DNA of 64,000 nucleotides from Enterococcus quebecensis (GTDB taxonomy: Bacteria; Bacillota; Bacilli; Lactobacillales; Enterococcaceae), in assembly GCF_001730365.1 (NCBI RefSeq), contig NZ_MIKB01000018.1, positions 55,383 to 119,382 of the forward strand. The letters run 5' to 3'. The translations under genes and the position numbers were made by a program. Positions 22,671-31,860 of the stretch are shown here, in pieces. Below the pieces are notes generated by a model. That model had not been told where the DNA came from. It made no database searches and saw only the letters and a list, made by a program, of their open reading frames with translations. Position 1 is the stretch's first letter; each line of letters opens with the position of its first letter.

Positions 22671-22985
22671 ATGATGCGAGGCATGGGAAATATGCAAGGG
22701 ATGATGAAACAAGTCCAAAAAATGCAAAAAGATATGGAAAAAGCACAAGCCGAATTAAATGTAAGAGAATTCGTAGGCGTTTCGAGCAATGAGTTAGTAA
22801 CAGCAACTTTTACAGGTGATCGAAAAATGCAAGATATATCAATCAAAGCAGAGCTTGTTGATCCGGAAGATATTGAGATGTTACAAGATTTAGTAATCAT
22901 GGCTGTTAATGATGCCTTGACTAAAGTAGAAAAAGAAACAGAAGCAACGATGGGTAAATATGCTAAAGGCATGCCTGGATTTTAA
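22671..22985 (+). CDS. ebfC: YbaB/EbfC family nucleoid-associated protein
   Basis: 104-residue DNA-binding protein of the YbaB/EbfC family; Met-rich N-terminus ([14 protein letters not shown]), amphipathic helices, and the family segment [16 protein letters not shown]. It binds DNA as a tweezer-like dimer in relatives. It follows dnaX by 15 bases. In most Firmicutes recR follows directly; here recR is 1.8 kb away because a surface-protein gene intervenes. Confidence 0.95.
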   Translation: MMRGMGNMQGMMKQVQKMQKDMEKAQAELNVREFVGVSSNELVTATFTGDRKMQDISIKAELVDPEDIEMLQDLVIMAVNDALTKVEKETEATMGKYAKGMPGF

Positions 22986-23060
22986 TTTAGAAAAGTTGTA
23001 GAGATGTGAATCGACAGTCATAGGATTTTAGTTGATTGAAAAACTTTATAAATTAATAAA

Positions 23061-23132
23061 AATGAATACAAATAAATAGAACAACCTAGAGGGAATCTCC
23101 CCTCCAGGTTGTTCTATTTATTTGTATTCATT
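23061..23132. terminator. Bidirectional hairpin with 27-base perfect arms
   Basis: Arms 23061-23087 and 23106-23132 are exact reverse complements over 27 bases and enclose a further GAGGGA/TCCCCTC helix. It lies between ebfC (+) and the LPXTG gene (-), 36 bases past that gene's stop. Likely a shared terminator, unusually long. Confidence 0.85.
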
Positions 23133-23168
23133 GCCCACTGTTCACTAAAGTCCGTGAGTAAAGAACGA

Positions 23169-24263
23169 TTATTTTTCTAGTTGTTTTTTTCTAAATAGAT
23201 AAGCACCTGCAATTAATAGTACTCCGGCGGAAGCAATCATCATATTATTGTTTTCTTCACCTGTTACGGGCAATTGCTTAGCAGTTGTTTTTCCTGAATT
23301 AATTGTTTTTTTAGCTGAGTTAGCAACAGGAGATGTTACTTGAGAAATTCCTCCTGTAGCAGGTGTTTTAGTATCTTCCTTTGGCAAATTATCGTTCAAT
23401 GGATTAGAGCTTTCTGGAAGAACGCTTAGAGTAATTACTTTTTCTGCTACAACATTATCTGTGCTGCGTTGTTGCGCTGGTTTACTCACATAAAATCTAA
23501 TTGTATGTGTTCCTGGTTCCACTAATGAATTTCCAAGAGCAGTAACTTGAATTGGATCTCCAACTACTTCAAAACCTACTATATAACCATCTGCATTTTT
23601 AAATGTTGCCCAACCTAAAATCATATCTTCTGTTAGTGTTTGACCTACATAAACAGTCTGATTGGACACTTCAATTGTTGGTGTAGCTTCTTCAGACGAG
23701 CTAGATTCAGAAGAAGTAGACTCGGAAGAGCTAGATTCAGAAGAAGTAGACTCAGACGAGCTAGATTCAGAAGAAGTAGACCCAGACGAGCTAGATTCAG
23801 AAGAAGTAGACCCAGACGAGCTAGATTCAGAAGAAGCAGACCCAGACGAGCTAGATTCAGAAGGCGTAGACTCAGACGAGCTAGATTCAGAAGAAGTAGA
23901 CTCAGAAGGAGTAGACTCGGAAGAGCTAGATTCAGTGTCGTACTCCAAGTTTGTTAAAATCGTAATTAAATTATTAGCAGAGCTTTGATACTCAGATTCT
24001 AAATTATTGTCTAAAACGTACTGAGCGCTAGAGACTCCAGCAGCTATTTTTTCAAGGGTAGCTGCAGAGAGTGACCCAGGAGCAGCTAAAATTTCCTTTC
24101 CTCGGGTTACTAATTTTTCTAGGTCAGCACGATATACAGCAATGTTATCATCAGCAGAAGCAGATGACTCCTCAGCATTCACAACAGAAGTTACTGATTG
24201 CGTCGTCCCAACAACAGAGCTGATTAATAATAATGCAGCCATAATCTTTAAACTTTTTTTCAT
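23169..24263 (-). CDS. LPXTG-anchored Ser-rich surface protein
   Basis: 364 residues with AGGAG before the ATG. In order: signal peptide (about 1-30, ending VVNAEES), a helical domain (about 38-105, YRADLEKLVTRGKEIL...), a Ser/Glu/Thr-rich repeat stalk (about 110-190), a folded domain (about 195-285, PTIEVSNQTVYVGQTLTEDM), and a cell-wall sorting signal: LPVTG at residues 331-335, hydrophobic helix, RKKQLEK tail. It would be covalently linked to peptidoglycan by sortase A. The ligand is unknown. It sits inside the dnaX-ebfC-recR group on the opposite strand, a sign of insertion. Confidence 0.9.
   Translation of the reverse strand: MKKSLKIMAALLLISSVVGTTQSVTSVVNAEESSASADDNIAVYRADLEKLVTRGKEILAAPGSLSAATLEKIAAGVSSAQYVLDNNLESEYQSSANNLITILTNLEYDTESSSSESTPSESTSSESSSSESTPSESSSSGSASSESSSSGSTSSESSSSGSTSSESSSSESTSSESSSSESTSSESSSSEEATPTIEVSNQTVYVGQTLTEDMILGWATFKNADGYIVGFEVVGDPIQVTALGNSLVEPGTHTIRFYVSKPAQQRSTDNVVAEKVITLSVLPESSNPLNDNLPKEDTKTPATGGISQVTSPVANSAKKTINSGKTTAKQLPVTGEENNNMMIASAGVLLIAGAYLFRKKQLEK
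23696..23935. repeat. 30-base tandem repeats in the LPXTG gene
   Basis: CTAGATTCAG recurs every 30 bases from 23701 to 23881 (seven units) with an eighth, shorter-spaced copy at 23926. Each unit encodes a 10-residue Ser-rich block in the stalk. Nearly identical units imply recent expansion and likely length variation between strains. Confidence 0.95.
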
Positions 24264-24773
24264 ATAAAATTCTCCTTTTTTGTAAAAATTAGTTTCTCAA
24301 CCATAAATAAATATACGATATACAAAATAAAACTTCAAGTTTTTTTATAAAAAACAGTAAAAGTAATTAGATTTATGTATTTTTTTAATGTTATTATAAA
24401 ATTAGGTTATTTTATGTTTAGATCTATTTTAAAGGGTTTTTCAAGTCGCTCGAACTATTTTAGACTCTGTTTAACTAGTTATATAAATTTTATAAACGAG
24501 AATTTTAATTGTGATTTATAATTGTATTATACTCTAATTATCTTTTTTGGGGCTGTGTAAAAAGGTGTGGGAAAGAGATCATTCGAGATGGTTTTGAAAT
24601 ATGAATAGATGGTTTAAATGCCGATTTATCTGATAAAAAAACTGCTAGCAAGAGAAAAGTCATTATTCTACAAAATCATTTAGAAAAAATGTTATAATGT
24701 ACATTAGTCTAATAATGAATACATACTACGCAACCGATTGATAATCGTTTATGTTTGAAAGGATTTGTTGAAC
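24264..24773. other. AT-rich intergenic region upstream of recR
   Basis: About 510 bases without a gene I can support. It contains the LPXTG gene's promoter region at the left and a TATAAT box at 24693-24698 that probably serves recR. The middle (24540-24640) is slightly richer in G and could be the remnant of a lost gene or element, but no family is recognisable. Confidence 0.5.
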
Positions 24774-25370
24774 ATGCATTACCCAGAACCCATCGCTAAA
24801 CTAGTCGAGAGTTATATGAAATTACCAGGTATTGGACAAAAAACAGCCGTGCGTTTGGCTTTTTATACACTTGATATGAAAGAAGAAGATGTTAATGCTT
24901 TCGCGAAAGCATTAATCAGTGTGAAACGTGATTTACATTTTTGTAGTATTTGCGGCAATATCACAGAAGAAGATCCTTGTGAAATTTGTCAGGATAAGAC
25001 GAGAGACCGCAGTATTATTTTAGTAGTAGAAGAACCTAAGGATGTCATGGCAATGGAGAAGATGCGTGAATATCATGGTCTGTATCATGTGTTGCACGGT
25101 GTCTTATCGCCAATGGAAGGTACTGGACCAGAAGATATCAATATTGCCTCTTTGATTCAGCGTTTACATGATGACGAAGTGAAAGAAGTGATTATTGCAA
25201 CCAATGCCACAACAGAAGGAGAAGCTACAGCAATGTATCTTTCTCGTTTAATCAAACCAGCTGGAATTAAAGTGACTCGATTAGCCCATGGATTATCTGT
25301 CGGCAGCGATATCGAGTATGCAGATGAAGTAACTTTACTGAAAGCTGTAGAAGGGCGACGTGAACTTTAA
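24774..25370 (+). CDS. recR: Recombination mediator RecR
   Basis: Works with RecF/RecO in loading RecA at gaps. 198 residues from the ATG at 24774, the usual length: N-terminal HhH ([15 protein letters not shown]), a four-Cys zinc site (Cys57, 60, 69, 72), a Toprim domain ([15 protein letters not shown]) and a Walker-like C-terminus. An in-frame TTG at 24765 is closer to the GAAAGGA site, so a start three residues upstream is possible. It is separated from ebfC by the inserted LPXTG gene. Confidence 0.95.
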   Translation: MHYPEPIAKLVESYMKLPGIGQKTAVRLAFYTLDMKEEDVNAFAKALISVKRDLHFCSICGNITEEDPCEICQDKTRDRSIILVVEEPKDVMAMEKMREYHGLYHVLHGVLSPMEGTGPEDINIASLIQRLHDDEVKEVIIATNATTEGEATAMYLSRLIKPAGIKVTRLAHGLSVGSDIEYADEVTLLKAVEGRREL

Positions 25371-25380
25371 AACATAAAAG

Positions 25381-25417
25381 AATCAGCTATCTGTGTAAAG
25401 GATAGCTGATTTTTTTA
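25381..25417. terminator. Terminator between recR and the convergent methyltransferase gene
   Basis: AATCAGCTATC (25381-25391) pairs with GATAGCTGATT (25401-25411), followed by seven T on +; A-rich flank on the other side supports use in both directions. Confidence 0.85.
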
Positions 25418-25421
25418 TTCT

Positions 25422-26096
25422 TTATTTTTCAACGATGCTGATTGTAAATCCGTCATATCCTTTAACTCCAACTGTCTCAATAGCAGTTGAAGTTAAAATT
25501 GAAGAACTAGACAGATCCTCTACAAAAGATCGAACCCCTAAAACTCTTCTGTCTGAACTGGAGGAATCGATAACAGCACCATCACGTACTACATTATCGC
25601 CAATAATAATCGTTCCTGATTGAGCAAGTTGTAACGCATAATTTAAGTAAATTGAGTTATTCTCTTTATCCGCATCAATAAAAATTAAATCGAAAGGGTC
25701 TGTCTGAGTGTGTACCATTTTTTCTAAACTGTCAGAAGCAGAACCGACTATAATCTTTGTTTTATCAGAAACCCCTGCAATAGCTAAATTTTCTTCAGCA
25801 ACTTTAGCATGTTTCTTATCATATTCAAGAGAGATGATTTGTCCTCCTTTGTTGATTGCTTTAGCAAACCAGAGAGTGCTATATCCGCCAAGGGTTCCAA
25901 TCTCTAAAATTCGTTTAGCATTCCTTATTTTTGCAAGAAGATAAAGAAATTTCCCCTGAGATGGTGAAACATCATGTGGAGGTAATTGGTGTTTTTGGTT
26001 ATTAGCAAGTATTTGATCGAAAACAGGGTCCTTTTCCACTAGCTTTTCAATAAAATAATTATCAACTGCTTCAAATAAATCTTCCAAATAACTCAC
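25422..26096 (-). CDS. SAM-dependent O-methyltransferase (Methyltransf_3)
   Basis: 224 residues, cytoplasmic. The SAM motif ILEIGTLGGYSTLWFA is near residue 64 and the acidic metal-binding segment FIDADKENN near 137, as in the catechol/caffeoyl-CoA O-methyltransferase family. The substrate is unknown. A second member of this superfamily (TrmR-like) is encoded at 56912-57592; the two differ in N-terminus. It stands alone between recR and tmk. Confidence 0.85.
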   Translation of the reverse strand: MSYLEDLFEAVDNYFIEKLVEKDPVFDQILANNQKHQLPPHDVSPSQGKFLYLLAKIRNAKRILEIGTLGGYSTLWFAKAINKGGQIISLEYDKKHAKVAEENLAIAGVSDKTKIIVGSASDSLEKMVHTQTDPFDLIFIDADKENNSIYLNYALQLAQSGTIIIGDNVVRDGAVIDSSSSDRRVLGVRSFVEDLSSSSILTSTAIETVGVKGYDGFTISIVEK

Positions 26097-26295
26097 TCCC
26101 GATTTTTTTATAGTGTCTATCTAAACTGATTGTATCACTTTTTTGAAGAAATATTTGGTTTAAAAACCGAATTTGAAATAAATATCACTAGGCTGTTTAA
26201 ATTTCTTTTCAGACTTAAGGAATTCAATTAGACTGATTGTGATAGATAAAGTATAATAGGTAGAAGGAATCAAAGTAAGTTAGGGGATTAGTAAA

Positions 26296-26940
26296 GTGCA
26301 AGGGATTTTTATAACAATTGAAGGGCCGGATGGCGCAGGAAAAACAAGTGTATTAAATGAGTTATATCCAAGGCTAGATCTAGCTGCAGAAAGAAGCATC
26401 ATTAAAACAAGAGAACCCGGCGGTATTCCCATTTCAGAGAAGATCCGTCAAATCATTTTAGATCCAAAGAATCAAGAGATGGACGAACGGACGGAAGCTT
26501 TGCTTTATGCAGCAGCCAGACGCCAACATTTGATGGAGAAAGTATTGCCTGCCTTAGAACAAGGCAAGATCGTTTTATGTGATCGTTTCGTAGATAGTTC
26601 TTTAGCTTATCAAGGAGCTGGTCGACGGATTGGTGTTGAGGCAATTGCTTCAATTAATGAATTTGCAATTGAAGGAACCGTACCGGATTTTACAATTTAT
26701 CTTGATGTTGATTCAGATACAGGGCTAAATCGTATTAAAAATCATCGTCATCAACAAATTGATCGATTAGATTCAGAAGGTCTTGAATTTCATCAACGAG
26801 TTCGCCACGAGTATTTAAAACTAGTGGAAGAAAACCCAGAAAGAATCACCAAAATCGATGCCAGAATGAGTTTGGAAGATGTTGTTGAAGCGACTTTCCA
26901 AGCAATCGTAAACCGTTATCCAGAATATTTTAGAAACTAG
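26296..26940 (+). CDS. tmk: Thymidylate kinase
   Basis: Phosphorylates dTMP to dTDP. 214 residues with P-loop GPDGAGKTS at about 10-18, the DR motif in CDRFVDSSLAYQG, and the AGRRIG segment following it. The start is GTG after a weak AGGGG site. It opens the conserved Firmicute cluster tmk-darA-holB-ricT-yabA-rsmI. Confidence 0.96.
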   Translation: MQGIFITIEGPDGAGKTSVLNELYPRLDLAAERSIIKTREPGGIPISEKIRQIILDPKNQEMDERTEALLYAAARRQHLMEKVLPALEQGKIVLCDRFVDSSLAYQGAGRRIGVEAIASINEFAIEGTVPDFTIYLDVDSDTGLNRIKNHRHQQIDRLDSEGLEFHQRVRHEYLKLVEENPERITKIDARMSLEDVVEATFQAIVNRYPEYFRN

Positions 26941-26954
26941 GAAGGTGACCGAAT

Positions 26955-27284
26955 ATGAAAATTATTTTAGCGATTGTCCAAGATAAAGATAGTAACCGTT
27001 TAGCTAATGAATTTATTGATGCCAATATCCGTGCGACTAAACTTTCATCAACAGGCGGTTTTTTAAAAGCTGGAAACAGTACCTTTATTGTTGGTATTGA
27101 TGATGACCGTGTTGAAGAAGCATTGGAATTAATCAAGAAAACCTGTCAATCTCGTAAACAATATGTGTCAACTCCTGTAACACTAGATCTTACGATGGAT
27201 GGACAAGTACCTTATCCTGTAGAGGTTGAGGTTGGTGGGGCAACTGTTTTTGTTCTTCCTGTAGACGGATTCCATCAATACTAA
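26955..27284 (+). CDS. darA: Cyclic-di-AMP receptor, PII-like
   Basis: 109-residue PII-like protein (PstA/DarA, formerly YaaQ) that binds cyclic di-AMP as a trimer. Family landmarks: MKIILAIVQDKD start, NIRATKLSSTGGFLKAGNST loop with the nucleotide-contacting residues, and the GGATVFVLPVDGFHQY end. The downstream target is unknown in the family. 14 bases after tmk and one base before holB. Confidence 0.95.
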   Translation: MKIILAIVQDKDSNRLANEFIDANIRATKLSSTGGFLKAGNSTFIVGIDDDRVEEALELIKKTCQSRKQYVSTPVTLDLTMDGQVPYPVEVEVGGATVFVLPVDGFHQY

Positions 27285-27285
27285 G

Positions 27286-28236
27286 ATGAACGAAGCACAA
27301 GTTTTAAAGGAGCAGCAGCTGCTTCTTTACCAGCAACTTCAAAAAAGCTTTGAGCATGGTCGTCTTGCCCATGCTTATCTTTTTGAAGGAGATACAGGAA
27401 CTGGTAAAAAAGAATTTGGGTTATGGATGGCAAAGCACGTTTTTTGTATGAATCTGACAGATAATAATCCTTGTAATCAGTGTAATAACTGTTTGAGAAT
27501 TAATGAAAATGAGCATCCAGATGTTCTGCGAATAGCCCCTGATGGTCAAACCATTAAAGTGGATCAAATTAGAGCATTAAAAGCAGAATTCAGTAAGAGT
27601 GGAGTGGAGACAGCACAAAAAGTATTTCTTATTGAACAAGCAGATAAGATGAGTGTTGGCGCTGCTAATAGTTTATTAAAATTTTTAGAAGAGCCAGAAG
27701 GTAAAGTATTAGCGATTCTAGAGACAACATCGTTGAGCAAAATTTTACCAACGATTCAGTCACGGTGTCAGGTTCTTCACTTTCAGCCTTTAGTTAAGGA
27801 AAAATTAGTCCAAGCTTTAGCAGAATCAGGAATCAATAAAAATACTGCAAGCCTTTTGGCAGAACTGACAAATAGTTTTGACAAAGCAGTTGAAATCTCT
27901 CAAGATGAATGGTTTAATGAAGCTAGGGAAATTACTCAACAGTGGTTTGGTTACTTGATAAAAGATGATCTTCAAGCTTTTGTCTATGTTCAAAAAAAGA
28001 TGATCAAGGTCTTTAAAGACAAAGATCAACAAGGATTGAGTTTTGATTTATTACTTGCTTATTATCGCAAACAACTTACTGAAAGTGTCACAACAGAGCA
28101 GCTTAAACGTGTAGTAGAACAACATGCACAACGAGTTGAACTGATTTTAAAGGCACGGCAAAAGTGGGAAGCCAATGTCAGCTTTCAAAGTGTTTGTGAA
28201 CAGTTAGTGATACGAATGATTCACCCTAAAACATAA
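27286..28236 (+). CDS. holB: DNA polymerase III subunit delta'
   Basis: Clamp-loader stator subunit. 316 residues: modified P-loop GDTGTGKKEFG, a four-Cys zinc set (CMNLTDNNPCNQCNNC), and the sensor segments ADKMSVGAANSLLKFLEEP and LPTIQSRCQ. The start ATG is one base after the darA stop and has little ribosome site of its own, so coupling is likely. Confidence 0.95.
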   Translation: MNEAQVLKEQQLLLYQQLQKSFEHGRLAHAYLFEGDTGTGKKEFGLWMAKHVFCMNLTDNNPCNQCNNCLRINENEHPDVLRIAPDGQTIKVDQIRALKAEFSKSGVETAQKVFLIEQADKMSVGAANSLLKFLEEPEGKVLAILETTSLSKILPTIQSRCQVLHFQPLVKEKLVQALAESGINKNTASLLAELTNSFDKAVEISQDEWFNEAREITQQWFGYLIKDDLQAFVYVQKKMIKVFKDKDQQGLSFDLLLAYYRKQLTESVTTEQLKRVVEQHAQRVELILKARQKWEANVSFQSVCEQLVIRMIHPKT

Positions 28237-28250
28237 ATAGGAGGATGAAA

Positions 28251-29090
28251 ATGGTAGAAGTAGTAGGGGTTCGCTTCCGTGAAGCAGGTCATATCTATTA
28301 TTTTGCTCCTGGAAAATCAGAGTATTTTTACAATGAGAAAGTTCTTGTGGAATCACAGCAATCTAAACAGTTGGCCACAGTTGCAATACCGAAAAAGTCC
28401 ATTGAACCAGAAGATTTGCCGGAGGATTTAAAACCCATTTTAAATAAAGCATCTGAAACAGATTTAGAAAAAGAACAAAAGAATATAGATGATGCCCAAG
28501 CAGCGTTAAGTGTAGCTAAAGAGAAAATTCGAGCACACGAATTAGAGATGAAGTTGATTCGGGTGGAGTATACATTTGACCGCAGCAAAATGGTCTTTTA
28601 TTTTACAGCAGATGGTCGAATTGACTTTCGTGAATTGGTCAAAGATCTAGCTGCAATTTTCCGTACAAGAATCGAATTACGCCAAATTGGTGTCAGAGAT
28701 GAAGCGAAGATTTTAGGTGGAATCGGACCATGCGGTCGTCAACTTTGCTGTTCGACTTTTTTAGGTGACTTTATGCCAGTGTCAATCAAAATGGCAAAAG
28801 ATCAAGGCTTATCATTGAATCCTGTGAAAATCTCTGGTTTATGCGGGCGTTTGATGTGTTGTTTAAAATACGAGAATGATGAATACGAAGCAGCGAAAAA
28901 AGAATTGCCAGATTATGGTAAAGATGTAATCACGCCGGATGGAAAAGGTCGGGTCGTCGGTTTGAACTTATTGAGCCGAATTGTAAAAGTCCGCTTAGTT
29001 GGACGTGAAATAGCTGTTGAATACGATTATGAAGAAATCAAAGAAGCGACAGAAAAAGCTCAAGCCGAAAAAGGTGATCACAATGGATAA
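28251..29090 (+). CDS. ricT: RicT/YaaT, PSP1 domain regulator of RNA processing
   Basis: 279 residues. PSP1 C-terminal domain with the family Cys-rich segments [16 protein letters not shown] and GLCGRLMCC. In Bacillus, RicT with RicA and RicF forms an Fe-S complex that directs RNase Y; no ricA or ricF is in this window. Start at 28251, six bases after GGAGG; the ATG at 28245 is too close to it. It overlaps yabA by eight bases. Confidence 0.93.
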   Translation: MVEVVGVRFREAGHIYYFAPGKSEYFYNEKVLVESQQSKQLATVAIPKKSIEPEDLPEDLKPILNKASETDLEKEQKNIDDAQAALSVAKEKIRAHELEMKLIRVEYTFDRSKMVFYFTADGRIDFRELVKDLAAIFRTRIELRQIGVRDEAKILGGIGPCGRQLCCSTFLGDFMPVSIKMAKDQGLSLNPVKISGLCGRLMCCLKYENDEYEAAKKELPDYGKDVITPDGKGRVVGLNLLSRIVKVRLVGREIAVEYDYEEIKEATEKAQAEKGDHNG

Positions 29091-29430
29091 ACGCTCTTTA
29101 TATGATGGTCTGAGTTCTTTAGAGACAGATTTACAAGGAACTTTGGGACAATTATCAGAAATTAAAGAAGCATTGCATGAATTAGTTGAAAAAAATACAA
29201 CTCTTGAGATCGAAAATCAACGCTTACGTGAACATTTACAGGAGTTGACGAAATTAGCTAGTGATCCTAATGATCCAGCAAAACAAGAGCTATCTAAATC
29301 ACGTATGAATTTAGAGAAACTGTACGAAGAAGGATTTCATGTCTGCAATATTTTATATGGTTCACGCCGTGAAAATGACGAAGAATGTGCGTTTTGTTTA
29401 GATGTCATTTATGGTGAAAGATACAAGTAA
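29083..29430 (+). CDS. yabA: Replication initiation control protein YabA
   Basis: 115 residues: N-terminal coiled coil for tetramerisation (about 8-60) and a C-terminal zinc-binding domain with HVC and CAFC (His/Cys set). In Bacillus it bridges DnaA and the sliding clamp to limit initiation. Start ATG at 29083 overlaps the end of ricT; AAGGTGA is the ribosome site. Confidence 0.93.
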   Translation: MDKRSLYDGLSSLETDLQGTLGQLSEIKEALHELVEKNTTLEIENQRLREHLQELTKLASDPNDPAKQELSKSRMNLEKLYEEGFHVCNILYGSRRENDEECAFCLDVIYGERYK

Positions 29431-29455
29431 ATACAGGTTTAATTCATTCAAATTT

Positions 29456-29489
29456 AGAGGCTGTGACAAAATTTGTCTCAGCCTTTTTT
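29456..29489 (+). terminator. Terminator after yabA
   Basis: AGGCTGTGACAAA pairs with TTTGTCTCAGCCT (one mismatch), followed by a T run. It may cause partial read-through to rsmI. Confidence 0.85.
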
Positions 29490-29524
29490 CAATAAACTAA
29501 TCTAAAAGCTGAAAAGGAGCGACT

Positions 29525-30391
29525 ATGCAAAAACAAAAAAGTTTCGATTCATCTAGCATTGGGCAGCTATACTTGGTGCCAACACCAATCGGGAACTTAG
29601 AAGATATGAGCTTCCGCTGTATCAATAGTTTAAAAGAAGCAACGATCATTGCTAGTGAAGATACCCGAAATACGCAAAAGTTACTAAATCATTTTGAGAT
29701 TTCAACTCCGCAAATCAGTTTTCATGAGCATAATTATAAAGAACGAATTCCCCAATTTATTGAACATTTAGAGAAGGGGGAAATTATTGCACAGGTCAGT
29801 GATGCAGGCATGCCTTCCATCAGTGATCCTGGTCATGAGTTGGTAGAGGCTTGTATTGATGCTGGAATCAAGGTTATTGCACTACCTGGTCCTACAGCAG
29901 GAATTACAGCGTTGATTGCTTCTGGTTTATCACCACAACCGTTTACTTTTTACGGATTTTTACCTAGGAAGAAAAAAGAGCAAATTGAAGCATTGGAGAA
30001 GCTGAAAAAGGCACAACCAACTCAGATTTTTTATGAATCTCCTCATCGAATTGCTGCTACAATAAAGAATTTTTCGGAAGTATTTGGGGATGATCGCAAA
30101 GCTGTTATCTGTCGGGAATTAACGAAGCTTCATGAGGAATATCTTCGTGGAACTTTGGTTGAATTAAGCAGTTATTTAGCAGAACATACCTTAAAAGGTG
30201 AGTGTTGTCTTTTAATTGAAGGATTTACAGGTGAAGAAGACGCTGATAATGAAGATTTGGCACTTCCAATCAATGAACACGTGGAACTTTTGATAAATTC
30301 TGGTAGTTCTTCTAAAGAAGCAATTAAAGAAGTTGCTAAACTGCGGGGATTAAAGAAACAAGATGTTTATAAAGAATATCATGTGGATTAA
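29525..30391 (+). CDS. rsmI: 16S rRNA (cytidine(1402)-2'-O)-methyltransferase
   Basis: Methylates the ribose of C1402 in 16S rRNA. 288 residues of the tetrapyrrole-methylase fold: LVPTPIGNLEDMSFR at about residues 16-30, the EDTRNTQKLL segment, SDAGMPSISDPG and ALPGPTAGITALIASG. AAGGAG precedes the ATG. In Bacillus trmN6 and a GIY-YIG gene lie between yabA and rsmI; they are absent here. Confidence 0.95.
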   Translation: MQKQKSFDSSSIGQLYLVPTPIGNLEDMSFRCINSLKEATIIASEDTRNTQKLLNHFEISTPQISFHEHNYKERIPQFIEHLEKGEIIAQVSDAGMPSISDPGHELVEACIDAGIKVIALPGPTAGITALIASGLSPQPFTFYGFLPRKKKEQIEALEKLKKAQPTQIFYESPHRIAATIKNFSEVFGDDRKAVICRELTKLHEEYLRGTLVELSSYLAEHTLKGECCLLIEGFTGEEDADNEDLALPINEHVELLINSGSSSKEAIKEVAKLRGLKKQDVYKEYHVD

Positions 30392-30413
30392 AGTAGCTTA
30401 ATTGAATACCTCT

Positions 30414-30450
30414 AAAATAAACTGACGTCTAATGGTCAGTTTATTTTTTA
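30414..30450 (+). terminator. Terminator after rsmI
   Basis: AAAATAAACTGAC (30414-30426) pairs with GTCAGTTTATTTT (30435-30447), followed by T. Confidence 0.9.
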
Positions 30451-30571
30451 TTCATAAGAGAATGAAACCGTTCTATTGGTATAGATGTCATTTTTTATCA
30501 CTTTAATTGTTAGAAAATTTAAATTATTTTTTTATATATAGTTATTTTTGATGTGATTTATTAAAAAATGA

Positions 30572-30588
30572 TGATAGAATAACTGACA
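30572..30588 (+). promoter_or_regulatory. Candidate GlnR/TnrA box upstream of amtB
   Basis: TGATAGAATAACTGACA matches TGTNA-N7-TNACA at seven of eight fixed positions and overlaps a possible -10 (TAGAAT). A weaker match begins at 30508. amtB-glnK is a usual GlnR target in Lactobacillales; the sites here are inferred. Confidence 0.45.
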
Positions 30589-30631
30589 AAGCTAAATGAA
30601 GGTTGGCTTAATTTGAAGTAGGAGGGGTTCT

Positions 30632-31849
30632 ATGGAAACAGGAAATGTAGCTTTTATTCTTATCTGTTCAGCAATGGTATTTTTAATGACACCTGCCTTA
30701 GCTTTCTTTTATGGCGGGTTGGAAAGAAGGAAAAATATTCTTAATACTATGATGATGGTGATTTGTGTGATGGGACTTTCTTCTGTCTTGTGGGTTATTA
30801 TCGGATATTCGCTTTCTTTTAGCGGAGACAATTCATTTTTCGGGAATTTGGATAAATTATTTTTTAATCATGTTTCTATGACTGAAGGAAAAACAATTCA
30901 AGAAGGTTTGTTTGCTGGGTTTCAAATGATGTTTGCTTTGATCACAACAGCAATCATCACTGGAGCTGTGGTTGGAAGGATGCGTTTTTCTGCAATCTTT
31001 TTATTTATTGGCATTTGGTCTCTTGTGGTTTATTATCCAATGGCACACATGGTGTGGGGCGGCGGCTTTTTAGAACAAATTGGGTCAATCGATTTCGCTG
31101 GCGGAAATGTTGTTCATATTAGTTCTGGTATTTCAGGTTTGGTTTTAGCAATTGTGTTAGGTCATCGCAGAGAATACAAACAAACTGAATATCGTCCTCA
31201 TAATATCCCTTTTGTTGTATTAGGTGCAGGGTTATTATGGTTTGGGTGGTTCGGATTTAATGCTGGATCTGCTTTAGCTGCCGATGGCTTAGCGATCCAT
31301 GCCATGCTGACGACCAACACTGCAGCAGCAAGTGGAATGCTTTCGTGGATGTTAATTGAAAAGCTAGCGATCGGTAAACCCACTGTTGTCGGTGCTTGTA
31401 CAGGAGCAATTGTTGGTTTAGTGGCGATTACACCAGGAGCAGGCTTTGTGCCTCTTTGGAGTTCATTTATTTTAGGGGCATTAGTTAGTCCATTTTGTTA
31501 TTATTTTATTTCATTCGTCAAACATAAACTAGGTTATGATGATGCGTTAGATGCATTTGGCTGTCATGGTGTTGGAGGGATTTTTGGCGGTGTTATGACA
31601 GGTGTTTTTGCAGATCCTGCCATAGGTGGAAAAACAGGATTGATCTATGGTGGAACCGAGTTATTCATGGCGCAAGTTGCTAGTATCGCTTTTACCATTG
31701 TGTTTGCGGGAGTAGCTAGTTTTGTCATTATTAAAGGGATTCAATTATTTATGCCGATTCGGGTTACAGCGAAAGAAGAGGCTCTAGGTTTAGATAGAAT
31801 TGAACATGATGAAACAGCTTATCCGACATTTATGGGCTTAGATTCTTAG
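30632..31849 (+). CDS. amtB: Ammonium transporter
   Basis: Amt/Rh-family membrane channel for ammonium. 405 residues, about eleven membrane segments. Pore His residues lie in VVHISSG and in DAFGCHGVGGIFGG; FFYGGLERRKNIL near the N-terminus is also typical. GGAGGGG precedes the ATG. It is followed after 11 bases by a PII gene, the widespread amtB-glnK pair in which PII blocks the channel when nitrogen is plentiful. Confidence 0.95.
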   Translation: METGNVAFILICSAMVFLMTPALAFFYGGLERRKNILNTMMMVICVMGLSSVLWVIIGYSLSFSGDNSFFGNLDKLFFNHVSMTEGKTIQEGLFAGFQMMFALITTAIITGAVVGRMRFSAIFLFIGIWSLVVYYPMAHMVWGGGFLEQIGSIDFAGGNVVHISSGISGLVLAIVLGHRREYKQTEYRPHNIPFVVLGAGLLWFGWFGFNAGSALAADGLAIHAMLTTNTAAASGMLSWMLIEKLAIGKPTVVGACTGAIVGLVAITPGAGFVPLWSSFILGALVSPFCYYFISFVKHKLGYDDALDAFGCHGVGGIFGGVMTGVFADPAIGGKTGLIYGGTELFMAQVASIAFTIVFAGVASFVIIKGIQLFMPIRVTAKEEALGLDRIEHDETAYPTFMGLDS

Positions 31850-31860
31850 GAGGAAAACAG

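Noticed and set aside
23696..23935. Regular 30-base periodicity suggesting a CRISPR array
   Set aside because: Units are contiguous with no unique spacers and encode a Ser-rich stalk in frame.
23662..23988. Plus-strand acidic open frame (Asp/Glu/Leu/Ser repeats) and an Arg-rich companion frame at 23640-23957
   Set aside because: Both are antisense readings of the 30-base repeats of the LPXTG gene; no ribosome site.
24540..24640. Possible insertion-sequence remnant upstream of recR
   Set aside because: No transposase fragment or inverted ends could be recognised.
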